From Bradymonadales bacterium (lineage in GTDB: Bacteria > Myxococcota > Bradymonadia > REDH01), in assembly GCA_947483645.1 (NCBI GenBank), contig CANKLS010000009.1:1-30380 (forward strand): a DNA stretch of 30,380 nt, read 5' to 3'. The notes beneath the pieces were generated by a model. That model saw only the letters and a program-made list of their open reading frames with translations. It was not told where the DNA came from and ran no database searches. The translations under genes and the position numbers were made by a program. Shown here piece by piece: positions 7,401 to 14,462 of this stretch (position 1 is its first letter; every line of letters begins with the position of its first letter).

Positions 7401-9711
7401 CGTCGGTATCGCAGCTCACGCCCTCCAAGGAGCTGTCGCAGAAGAGGCAGGTGGTGCCGTTGAAGATGCTGTCGCCGCAGGCGCCGGCCGCGCAGCCGCC
7501 CGCTGCCCCATTGGCGATGGAGAAGTCGTCGATCCAGACCGCATCGGAGCCCGAGGTAAGCGAACCGTCCTTGCTGTACTCCAGCTCCACCGTGACCGAC
7601 CCCAGCGGTAGCGTGCGGACGACCTCGGTCCAGTCCACGATGCCCTGCCAGGTCGTCGCGTCGACCGTTCCGTTGATGTAGAGACGGAGCCTGTCGCAGC
7701 AGCTCTCGGTGCTGGTCTTGACCCAGAAGCGGAGCTCGGTCCCGGCGCTCGTGACGGTGGTGGTGAAGCGGGTGCGCGAGGTCAAGCTGGTGCCGGTCAC
7801 ACCGGATCGGAAGGCCGAAGGTGCATCGCGGCCCTCCGTTGCATCTGCGCTCCAGGGCGTGCCAGCGACCGTCGTGAAGGCAGCTGCGTCGGCCGCATCG
7901 GAGAAGTCGACCACCGTGGCGCCCGAGCCGCCGCAGACACCGCCGCCGCAGAAGTCGGTGCCGCCCGCGCAAGGTGTGCAGTCGGGAACCAGGGTGCTCC
8001 CGTCGCAGAGGCCGGCGCGGCAGGTCCCCACAGCGCACTCCGAACCGGCATTGCAGCTGGTGCCATTGGCGACGGGCTCGGGGATGCAGGCGCCCGCGCT
8101 GCAGCTTCCCGCGGTGCAGTCACCCTCCACGGTGTCGCAGGATGCGCCATCGGGCTGCGGCTCACAGACCACGCAGGAGGTGCCGTTGAAGACACTCTCG
8201 CCGCAGCCGTTGTCGACGCAGGCCGCCGCAGACCCGTTCCCTACAGAGATATCGTCGATCCAGACCGCGTCCGAACCCGCAACAGAAGAGCCATCCTTGC
8301 TGTACTCGAACTCCACCGTCACGGCACCGACCGGCAGCGTACGAACGACTTCTGTCCAAGGCGTTTCGCCGCTCCAGGTCGTCGAATCGAGAGTTCCATT
8401 GATGTACAGCCGGAGCTTGTCGAAGCCAGACTCAGTGCTCGTCTTCAGCCAGAATCGGAACTCGGTGTCGCCGCTCCTCACAGTGGTCGTGAATCGGGTG
8501 CGCGAGGTGGCGCTGGTGGCAGTCACGCCCGACCGAAGCGCCGGGGGCGCGTCATGGCCTTCGGCTGCGTCTAGCGTCCAAGGCGAGCCAGTTACTGTCG
8601 AAAAGTCGGCCAGCTCGGTCGCGTCGTCAAAGGCGTAGGCCTTGCCCGGCGGCAGGCCGCCACACGCGCCACCCGCGCAGAAGCTGCCGCCTTCGCAGGG
8701 GGTGCAGTCGGGGAGCGGCGTCGCGTCGCAGGTGCCGGTGGTCGGATTGCAGATGCCGGTCGAGCAGCCGCCCGCCGTGTCGGCACAGACCGTGGCCACG
8801 CCCGTGCAGGCGCCCGCCTGGCAGCTATCGCCGCTCGTGCACAGATTCGCGTCGTCGCAGAAGGTACCATCGAGGCGGGGGTAGAGGTCACAGATGCCGG
8901 TCGACGGATTGCAGACCGCTGCCTGGCATGCACCCTCGAGCGCCGTGCAGCTCACACTGCGGCAGAGGTCGACTACGCAGACCGAGGGCGAACCCGAGCA
9001 GGCAAAGCCGGCCTCCAGATTGCAGCGCACCGTGCAGCCATCGCCGCTGGTGGTGTTGCCATCGTCGCAGACCTCACCGGCCTCCATCACGCTGTTGCCG
9101 CAGACCGGCGCAAGGTCGGTCGCCGTGCAGATGCTCGGCTCGCCAACGCAGCCAAAGTTGGGCTCCACAAAGCAGGCCGAGTTGCAGCCGTCGCTGTTGT
9201 CGGTGTTGCCGTCGTCGCACCGCTCGCCGGGGCGGACGAGGCCGTCGCCACAGCGGGGTGGGCCGGGGTCGGTCGTGTCGGCGGTCGTGTCGGTCGTGTC
9301 GCCCGAGCCGCTCGAATCCTCGATGACATCGGCGTCGCCCGAGCCGCCTGTGTCGGTCACCGTCGTGTCACCCGAGCCGCCCGTGTCTTCAATCGTGCCT
9401 GTGTCGCCCGAGCCGCCCGTGTCTTCGATCGTGCCCGTGTCTTCCGCAGCAGCCGTGCAGACGCTCGGCTCGCCAACGCAGGCGTAGCCAGCCTCAATCT
9501 CACAGGAGGAGGAGCAGCCATCACGGCCGCGGCTGTTGCTATCGTCGCACTGCTCGCCCTCATCGATGGCTCCATCGCCGCACTCCGGCGCTGCAGCGGC
9601 GCGGAGCGTCTCTTCGCCGCAGGCTGCGAGGAGCCAGGCGGTCAGTGCAAGCAGGAGCAAGCCGCTGGGACGGAGCGCGGCAGCAGAGGCGGAGGTCGGG
9701 CGATGGTTCAT
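4492..9711 (-). CDS. Giant modular Cys-rich lipoprotein with six beta-sandwich modules
   Basis: The product is 1739 residues. A lipoprotein signal ends at LLAAC (Cys31). Three Myxococcus Cys-rich repeats of the DUF4215 type (CGDG..E.CDD...DGC...C) occupy residues 44-85, 154-195 and 204-245. The first is separated from the others by a Gly/Ser/Asp/Thr linker (90-150). Then come six modules of about 140 residues at 353-492, 597-735, 838-975, 1135-1271, 1318-1454 and 1557-1710. Most show a TPW or similar start, RFW.KTS.ES..D.L.L.INGT in the middle and GSDAVWIDD at the end, resembling MAM/concanavalin-like jelly rolls. Each is preceded by a CAGG..FC.GG.CGG hinge and followed by Cys-rich segments. 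The Cys content implies extracellular folding. It is probably an adhesin or scaffold at the cell surface; the ligand is unknown. It is the first gene of the surface cluster. No clear SD precedes the ATG at 9711. Confidence 0.85.
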   Translation of the reverse strand: MNHRPTSASAAALRPSGLLLLALTAWLLAACGEETLRAAAAPECGDGAIDEGEQCDDSNSRGRDGCSSSCEIEAGYACVGEPSVCTAAAEDTGTIEDTGGSGDTGTIEDTGGSGDTTVTDTGGSGDADVIEDSSGSGDTTDTTADTTDPGPPRCGDGLVRPGERCDDGNTDNSDGCNSACFVEPNFGCVGEPSICTATDLAPVCGNSVMEAGEVCDDGNTTSGDGCTVRCNLEAGFACSGSPSVCVVDLCRSVSCTALEGACQAAVCNPSTGICDLYPRLDGTFCDDANLCTSGDSCQAGACTGVATVCADTAGGCSTGICNPTTGTCDATPLPDCTPCEGGSFCAGGACGGLPPGKAYAFDDATELADFSTVTGSPWTLDAAEGHDAPPALRSGVTATSATSRTRFTTTVRSGDTEFRFWLKTSTESGFDKLRLYINGTLDSTTWSGETPWTEVVRTLPVGAVTVEFEYSKDGSSVAGSDAVWIDDISVGNGSAAACVDNGCGESVFNGTSCVVCEPQPDGASCDTVEGDCTAGSCSAGACIPEPVANGTSCNAGSECAVGTCRAGLCDGSTLVPDCTPCAGGTDFCGGGVCGGSGATVVDFSDAADAAAFTTVAGTPWSADATEGRDAPSAFRSGVTGTSLTSRTRFTTTVTSAGTELRFWVKTSTESCCDRLRLYINGTVDATTWQGIVDWTEVVRTLPLGSVTVELEYSKDGSLTSGSDAVWIDDFSIANGAAGGCAAGACGDSIFNGTTCLFCDSSLEGVSCDTDAGDCSSNSCFSGACVANPVENGTNCASGSECSVGSCSDGTCAITPLSDCTTCAGGAEFCAGGLCGGVSSDLAYGFENAADLAAFRMQGATPWALSTVAPHSGTSAMKSGTIADSQRSRATLSLTLDRASTLTFWLRTSSESSFDKLFLVINGTDDATTWSGDTAWTQVTRPLPAGATTIEFAYRKDGSGAVGSDAVWIDDITIADAGNRCAGNACGDSVFDGTACVSCDLSFEGLACENDPTDCNLGVCAAGRCAPQAVSNGTDCVGADDPCNVGACVDGSCTGFPVDNGTACPGLDDACNAGACIDGVCSAVPLDDGTNCDTDFSDCQAASCVAGRCQPQPVADCSICGAAGDGLCGGGTCQSISGAQRYGFEGSTATTPFTMSGNTWFVDTTNRQSGGASLRSPITAVSTTHSASLSVTAGPGQSYSFWLLTSSELNADYLTFSVDGVQQGRWSGLGVWTRFEGALTAGVHTLTWSYAKDAASAGGSDAVWIDDIVIGSSNACGADSCGISVLSGGSCVACDAPAPDCTLCAGGTDVCVGGRCGGVGSEGLFEDFEDSVTTAITPGSTATWSRDASAPSQGGMAYRSGTIAAGATSSFRAGVTLASPGAVTFDYRVSAGTGDLLKFFVDGVEKLSAGGERAWTSANYPLAAGSHNMEWRFTRSAAAAVGDNAAWIDVIAAGDATACGGDACGAQGYDGGNCQLCPLRVDGASCDSEAADCMGATCAAGSCLSQPLPDGLSCDGDTADCLDATCNSGLCVSTGRPDCASCGTSSNQFCAGGECGGLTNPGQIDFERPDAFSLFTTTGQVLWTTTTDRPRTPGSTAARVGRVGNGRQGILRLSIDLPADGTLSFAYLRRMTTGTATNDATYFYVDPGAVLTPSTAIATWTGASTLWETTSVPVTAGRHEFVWQYSTLTSSGNYPNDDRMFYLDDLVFSALAACTSPDSCTSSLYDGAACLACDTGLCIP
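4582..8655 (-). repeat. Array of six beta-sandwich modules
   Basis: Six in-frame repeats lie at about 8236-8655, 7507-7923, 6787-7200, 5899-6309, 5350-5760 and 4582-5043. The first two are very close to each other in protein sequence (shared TSRTRFTTTV, KTSTES, WTEVVRTLP and EYSKDGS). The third and fourth are diverged, and the fifth and sixth keep mainly the fold-level pattern. Module 2 has Cys-Cys where its neighbours have Gly-Phe or Ser-Phe after the TES/SES motif. Confidence 0.8.
9262..9444 (-). repeat. GGSGDT-type linker minisatellite
   Basis: This tandem in-frame repeat has a unit of about 11-12 codons, with GGSGDTGTIEDT as its clearest copy, and codes residues 90-150 of the giant lipoprotein. 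The copies nearest the start codon are the most alike, which suggests recent slippage or duplication. Confidence 0.75.
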
Positions 9712-9823
9712 CGGAGGTCCAGCAGCAGAGGTGCGTGGGGGTGCCGACAGCGCAGGGCGCCGCCAGAAGACCGCCCCCTACACTACCAGATCGGGCCCGC
9801 GCTGCCAGATTCGAACAGAAAAC

Positions 9824-11809
9824 TCAGCCCAGCGGCTCCAGCACCGCGAGCAGCTGGCCGCCCTCCACCTGCTGCCCTTCGACCGCAGAGAGGACCACCA
9901 CACGGCCCGCCTCCGGCGCCGAGATGGTCTGCTCCATCTTCATCGCCTCCATGACCAGCAGCGCCTGTCCGCGCACCACCGTGTCGCCCACCGCGACCGC
10001 CACCTTGACCACCTTGCCTGGCATGGGCGCGACACATCCACCCTCCACCTTGCGCGAGGCAGGGTCGATGAAGCGGGGCACCTCACGGAGCATCACCTCT
10101 TCGCGGCCCAGATGGACAAACACCTGCTCGCCCCGCTGCACGACGCGCAGCGAGCGGCGCCAGCCCTCGGCCGACTCCACCACCAGCCGGGCACCGTCGC
10201 GCGAGACCAGCCGCCAGCTCCCCGAGACATCGCCAACCGTCCAGACGAAGCGGCCATCGCGCTCGAGGGTGTAGACCAGCGTGAGCTCCTGCTCGCCCAC
10301 CGTGTAGGCCTGCCGATGACCCGTGCCGCGCAGCAGCCGGAAGCCCGCCTGCAGCCCCGGAACCGGCATCTCAGCAGCCCGCTCCAGCGTCCCCGCAAAC
10401 CCCGCCGCTGCAACCGCCCGCGCGAGCGTCTCGGCAGAGCCACCCTGCCCCAGCAGCTCCGCCTCGTGCTGCGTGATGAAGTGGGTGTGGATGGCCCCTT
10501 CGCGGTAGGCAGGATGCTCGAGCACCCGCAGCAGGAAGGCGCGGTTGTTGGCCGTGCCCATCGCCGACATCTGCTCCAGCGAGCGGACCATGCGGCGGCG
10601 GGCCTCTTCGCGGTCGCGGCCCCAGGTGATGACCTTGGCAATCATCGGGTCGTAGTCGTTCGGGATCTGTGAGCCGCCCTGCACGCCGGTATCGACGCGG
10701 AGCCCTTCGACCTCGGGCAGGAACCAGTCCACCACGGGCCCACCGCCCGGCAGGAAGCCCTTCTCCGGGTCTTCGGCGTAGAGCCGGCACTCGAGCGCCG
10801 CGCCCCGCGAAACCAGGTCGCTCTGCGCGAAGGGCAGCGGCGCCCCCTCGGCGATGCGGAGTTGCAGCTCCACGAGGTCGAGCCCGGTCACCAGCTCGGT
10901 GACGGGATGCTCCACCTGCAGCCGCGTGTTGACCTCCAGGAAGTAGAAGGCGCCATCGGGGGCCGTGATGAACTCCACCGTGCCGGCGTTGAAGTAGCCG
11001 ATGGCCTTGCCCGCGGCGACGGCGGCGGCCCCCATCTTCTCGCGCAGCTCGGGCGTGAGGAAGACCGAGGGCGACTCCTCAATGACCTTCTGGTGGCGGC
11101 GCTGGATGGAGCACTCGCGCTCAAAAAGATGCACGAGGTTTCCGTGCCGGTCGCCGAGGATCTGGATCTCGATGTGGCGGGGCTCATCCACATACCGCTC
11201 GATGATGAGCGTATCGTCGCCGAACGAGCTCAGCGCTTCGCGCTTCGCGCCGGCCACCGCCTCGGCCAGCGCACCGGCCTCGCGCACAACGCGCATGCCC
11301 TTGCCGCCACCACCTGCGCTGGCCTTCACCAGCACGGGGAAGCCGAGGTCGAGCGCCTTCGCGCAGAGCGTCGCGTCGGACTGATCGGCGCCCGCGTAGC
11401 CAGGCACCACCGGCACGCCATGCATCGAGACGAGCTCCTTCGCCGCCTTCTTGCTCCCCATCGCGGCGATCGAGGCAGAGCTCGGTCCCACGAAGATAAT
11501 GCCGGCCTCTTCGCAGGCCGCCGCGAACTCGGCCCGCTCCGACAGGAAGCCGTAGCCGGGATGGATGGCGTCGGCACCCGTCAGCTTCGCCGCGGCGATG
11601 AGCTTCTCGATGACCAGATAGGACTCGCGCGACGGCGCAGGCCCGATGCGGACCGCCTCATCGCAGGCCGCCACATGGGGCATGTCGGCATCGGCATCGG
11701 AGAAGACCGCGACGGTCGCAATGCCAAGCCGGCGCGCGGTGCGGGCAATGCGGACCGCGATCTCGCCCCGGTTGGCAATCAGCAGTTTCTGAATGGGTGC
11801 AGCGTTCAT
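9824..11809 (-). CDS. Acyl-CoA carboxylase biotin carboxylase/biotin carrier subunit
   Basis: The product is 661 residues and catalyses ATP-dependent carboxylation of biotin for an acyl-CoA carboxylase. It opens with KLLIANRGEIAVRI (biotin carboxylase N-domain). The ATP-grasp glycine loop is KASAGGGGKGMR (residues 162-172), the bicarbonate/ATP site is ECSIQRRHQK (232-241) and the catalytic segment is EVNTRLQVEH (292-301). The C-terminal biotinyl domain has MEAMKME with the biotin-accepting Lys624. The length and the fused carrier match the alpha subunits of 3-methylcrotonyl-, geranyl- and propionyl-CoA carboxylases. The SD is GAGG, seven bases before the ATG. The gene follows the carboxyltransferase gene by 49 bases and should form one enzyme with it. 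The substrate is set by that partner. Confidence 0.93.
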   Translation of the reverse strand: MNAAPIQKLLIANRGEIAVRIARTARRLGIATVAVFSDADADMPHVAACDEAVRIGPAPSRESYLVIEKLIAAAKLTGADAIHPGYGFLSERAEFAAACEEAGIIFVGPSSASIAAMGSKKAAKELVSMHGVPVVPGYAGADQSDATLCAKALDLGFPVLVKASAGGGGKGMRVVREAGALAEAVAGAKREALSSFGDDTLIIERYVDEPRHIEIQILGDRHGNLVHLFERECSIQRRHQKVIEESPSVFLTPELREKMGAAAVAAGKAIGYFNAGTVEFITAPDGAFYFLEVNTRLQVEHPVTELVTGLDLVELQLRIAEGAPLPFAQSDLVSRGAALECRLYAEDPEKGFLPGGGPVVDWFLPEVEGLRVDTGVQGGSQIPNDYDPMIAKVITWGRDREEARRRMVRSLEQMSAMGTANNRAFLLRVLEHPAYREGAIHTHFITQHEAELLGQGGSAETLARAVAAAGFAGTLERAAEMPVPGLQAGFRLLRGTGHRQAYTVGEQELTLVYTLERDGRFVWTVGDVSGSWRLVSRDGARLVVESAEGWRRSLRVVQRGEQVFVHLGREEVMLREVPRFIDPASRKVEGGCVAPMPGKVVKVAVAVGDTVVRGQALLVMEAMKMEQTISAPEAGRVVVLSAVEGQQVEGGQLLAVLEPLG

Positions 11810-11858
11810 GAAGTGACCTCATTTGCAGCGCCGGCCCAGAGCCTGCGCAGTGCAGCGG

Positions 11859-13490
11859 TTAGTGACGGAAGACACCCCAGCTCATCGTCCCCTCGACCGG
11901 CGCCGAGTAGGCGGCCGACAGCGAGAGGGCGACGACGGTGCGGGTGTCGCGCGGGTCGATGATGCCATCATCCCAGAGGCGTGCCGTGGCGAAGAGCGGA
12001 CCCGACTCCGACTCCACCTGGTGCTCGATCATCATCTTGATGAGCTTCAGGTTGTCTTCGTCCACCGCCTCGCCCTTCTTCTCGGCCGCCTCGCGCTTGA
12101 TGATCTCCATCACGCCGGCGAGCTGTCGGCCGCCCATGACGCTGATGCGATGGTTGGGCCAGGTGAAGAGGAAGCGGGGCTCGTAGGCGCGGCCGCTCAT
12201 CGCGTAGTTTCCTGCGCCGAAGCTGCCGCCGATCATGATGGTGATGGCCGGCACGGTGCTGTTCGAGACCGCGTTGATGAGCTTGGCGCCATGCTTGATG
12301 ATGCCCTCCTGCTCCACCTTCTTGCCGACCATGAAGCCGGTGATGTTCTGCAGGAAGAGGAGCGGGATGTTGCTCTGGTTGCAGAGCTGGATGAACTGCG
12401 CGCCCTTGTTGGCCGACTCCGAGTAGAGCACGCCGTTGTTGGCGAGGATGCCAACGGGGTAGCCGTGGATGTGGGCCCAGCCGCAGACCAGCGTGCTGCC
12501 GTAGAGCGGCTTGAACTCGCTGAAGCGGGAGCCGTCCACAATGCGGGCGATGACCTCGCGCGCCTCGAACGGGACGCGCAGATCGGTCGAGGCGATGCCG
12601 AGCAGCTCCTCTGCGCTGTAGCGGGGCTCCTCGACTTCGCGCTCGAGCGGACGGGACGCCTTGCGCCAGTCGAGGTGGGCCATGATCTCCCGACCGAGCC
12701 GGATCGCGTCGGCCTCGTCCACCGCGAGGTAGTCGCTCACACCCGAGACCTTGCTGTGCATCTCGGCGCCGCCGAGCTCCTCGTGGCTCGAGACCTCGCC
12801 GGTCGCCATCTGCACCAGCGGCGGACCTGCGAGATAGACCTGCGCCTGCTCCTTCACCATCACGGTGTAGTCGCTCATGCCGGGGATGTAGGCGCCGCCG
12901 GCCGTCGAGGAGCCAAAGACGAGACAGACCGTCGGGAGTGCCTCGCGCGAACGGCGGGTGATGTCGCGGAAGCCGCGGCCGCCGGGCACGAAGATTTTGC
13001 TCTGGTTCGGCAGGTCGGCACCCGCCGACTCAATCAGGCTCACCGACGGCAGCCGGTTCTGCTCGGCGATCTGCCCGAGTCGGTTGCTCTTCTGCACGCC
13101 GAGCTCCGAGACCGCGCCCCCCTTCTGCGTGGCATCGCTGGCGGTGACCACGCACTCCACGCCCGAGATGACGCCGACGCCACCAATGATGCCGGCACCG
13201 CTGCTGTGGTCCTTCACCTCGTGGCCGGCCAGCGCGCAGATCTCGAGGAAGGGTGCGTCGCGGTCGAGCAGCAGCTCGATGCGCTCGCGCGGAAGCAGCT
13301 TGCCGGCAGCCTTGTGCCGCTCCTGATAGCGGGCGCCGCCACCGGCCAGCGCGAGCCGCTGCGCGGCCGCCACCGTCTCAAGCGCGGCGAGGTTGCCCGC
13401 CTCGTTGGTGCGATAGGTCTCGCCCGTCACATCCACCTGACTCTGCAGCACCGGGTAGGCCTGCAACAATCCTCGGCTTTTTTCATGCAT
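11859..13490 (-). CDS. Acyl-CoA carboxylase carboxyltransferase subunit (3-methylcrotonyl/geranyl-CoA type)
   Basis: The product is 543 residues and moves the carboxyl group from biotin to an acyl-CoA. Two crotonase-like halves are visible. The N-terminal half has [14 protein letters not shown] (residues 194-207) and [12 protein letters not shown] (221-232). The C-terminal half has [16 protein letters not shown] (421-436), [11 protein letters not shown] (444-454) and a GVFRH tail. The [21 protein letters not shown] block and the GVFR terminus match the 3-methylcrotonyl/geranyl-CoA clade better than propionyl-CoA carboxylase, which has MSSKH and YAWP motifs. The exact acyl-CoA cannot be read from the sequence. 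The SD AGGAG lies six bases before the ATG. The gene starts 33 bases after the BKACE gene. Confidence 0.9.
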   Translation of the reverse strand: MHEKSRGLLQAYPVLQSQVDVTGETYRTNEAGNLAALETVAAAQRLALAGGGARYQERHKAAGKLLPRERIELLLDRDAPFLEICALAGHEVKDHSSGAGIIGGVGVISGVECVVTASDATQKGGAVSELGVQKSNRLGQIAEQNRLPSVSLIESAGADLPNQSKIFVPGGRGFRDITRRSREALPTVCLVFGSSTAGGAYIPGMSDYTVMVKEQAQVYLAGPPLVQMATGEVSSHEELGGAEMHSKVSGVSDYLAVDEADAIRLGREIMAHLDWRKASRPLEREVEEPRYSAEELLGIASTDLRVPFEAREVIARIVDGSRFSEFKPLYGSTLVCGWAHIHGYPVGILANNGVLYSESANKGAQFIQLCNQSNIPLLFLQNITGFMVGKKVEQEGIIKHGAKLINAVSNSTVPAITIMIGGSFGAGNYAMSGRAYEPRFLFTWPNHRISVMGGRQLAGVMEIIKREAAEKKGEAVDEDNLKLIKMMIEHQVESESGPLFATARLWDDGIIDPRDTRTVVALSLSAAYSAPVEGTMSWGVFRH

Positions 13491-13523
13491 CGCAGACTCC
13501 TCGCAACGACCCGATTCTCCGAC

Positions 13524-14390
13524 CTACTCCGCCTGCAGCGCCGCACGCACCTCGGCGGGCGTCGCAGGCTCACGACCCACCTCGCGCGCCATCTTCACGA
13601 TCGCCTCGATGAGCGCGCCGTTGCCGGTCGTCTTGCTCCCGTCCGGCAGGTAGAAGGTGTCCTCCACGCCGGTCCGGAGGTTGCCGCCCAGCTCCGCGGT
13701 GGCGCGGTGCAGCTTCCAGACCTCTTCGCGGCCGATGCCGATGGTCTGCCACTGGGTGCCCGGCTCGAGCTCGGCGAGCAGCAGCGGGAGCCACTCCGCC
13801 TTGCCCGGCATGCCGCTCTCCACGCCCATCACGAAGGAGACATGGGCCGGCGCACGGAGCAACCCGGCCCGCTGCAACAGCCCCACGCTCCGCACGATGC
13901 CGGTGTCGAAACACTCACACTCCGGCACGATGCCGTTGGCATACATGTGGGCCAAGAAGGCCTCGATCTTGGCGATCGGGTTGTCGAAGAGCATGGGCGG
14001 CCAGGCCCACTTCCCGTCCGACTTCAGCTTCAGGTAGTTGAGCGTGCCGGCGTTCATCGCCGCCATCTCGGGACGGGTCGCATCGAGGCAGGCGAGTGGG
14101 CCGGCGATGTCGGCACCGACCACGCCGGTCGTGTTGTTGATGATGACGCCAGGGCAGGCCTCACGGATGGCCGCCACGATGGCCGAGGCCACCTCGGGCT
14201 CCCAGGTGGGCAGGAAGCCCATGCCGGGCTCCTGCCGGCGGAAGTGCACATGCATGATGGAGGCACCGGCATCGAAGGCCTCCTTGGCCGACGCAGCCAT
14301 CTCGGCCGGCGTCACCGGCACGGGTTGCTGCGCGGGGTTGGTGAGCACGCCCGTGAGCGAGCAGGTGACTACGACCTTGTTCTTGTCCAT
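13524..14390 (-). CDS. Beta-keto acid cleavage enzyme (BKACE, DUF849 family)
   Basis: The product is 288 residues. Family members condense a beta-keto acid with acetyl-CoA, giving acetoacetate and a new acyl-CoA, on a TIM barrel with a divalent metal. The metal ligands are visible: HVH (His47, His49) and Glu243. Arg239 and Asp244 in RTGVED keep the spacing of catalytic Arg226/Glu230/Asp231 of the characterised 3-keto-5-aminohexanoate enzyme Kce. NAGTLN (residues 113-118), EXECFDTG and GIGREE are further family blocks. At the position I align with Kce Glu14, reported to contact the substrate amino group, this protein has Leu16, so an amino substrate is unlikely. The SD GGAGG lies six bases before the ATG. 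It is first in the carboxylase operon and probably supplies or consumes its acyl-CoA. Confidence 0.88.
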   Translation of the reverse strand: MDKNKVVVTCSLTGVLTNPAQQPVPVTPAEMAASAKEAFDAGASIMHVHFRRQEPGMGFLPTWEPEVASAIVAAIREACPGVIINNTTGVVGADIAGPLACLDATRPEMAAMNAGTLNYLKLKSDGKWAWPPMLFDNPIAKIEAFLAHMYANGIVPECECFDTGIVRSVGLLQRAGLLRAPAHVSFVMGVESGMPGKAEWLPLLLAELEPGTQWQTIGIGREEVWKLHRATAELGGNLRTGVEDTFYLPDGSKTTGNGALIEAIVKMAREVGREPATPAEVRAALQAE

Positions 14391-14425
14391 CTCATGCCTC
14401 CGCTAGGCGGTTTGCTCTCATCGGA

Positions 14426-14454
14426 CGGGTATTGCTGCGCCGTTCGACCGTCAA
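14426..14454 (-). promoter_or_regulatory. Possible promoter of the BKACE-carboxylase operon
   Basis: TTGACG (14449-14454) is followed after 17 bases by TACCCG (14426-14431), 36 bases before the BKACE start. The -35 is good and the -10 keeps only its first two bases. It lies in the 72-base gap after the SWIM gene. Confidence 0.3.
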
Positions 14455-14462
14455 CGAGGCTG

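Noticed and set aside
9796..9826. tRNA-like T-loop sequence (GTTCGAATC on the minus strand) before the giant lipoprotein gene
   Set aside because: The flanking bases do not pair as a T stem, and no acceptor, D or anticodon arms can be drawn.
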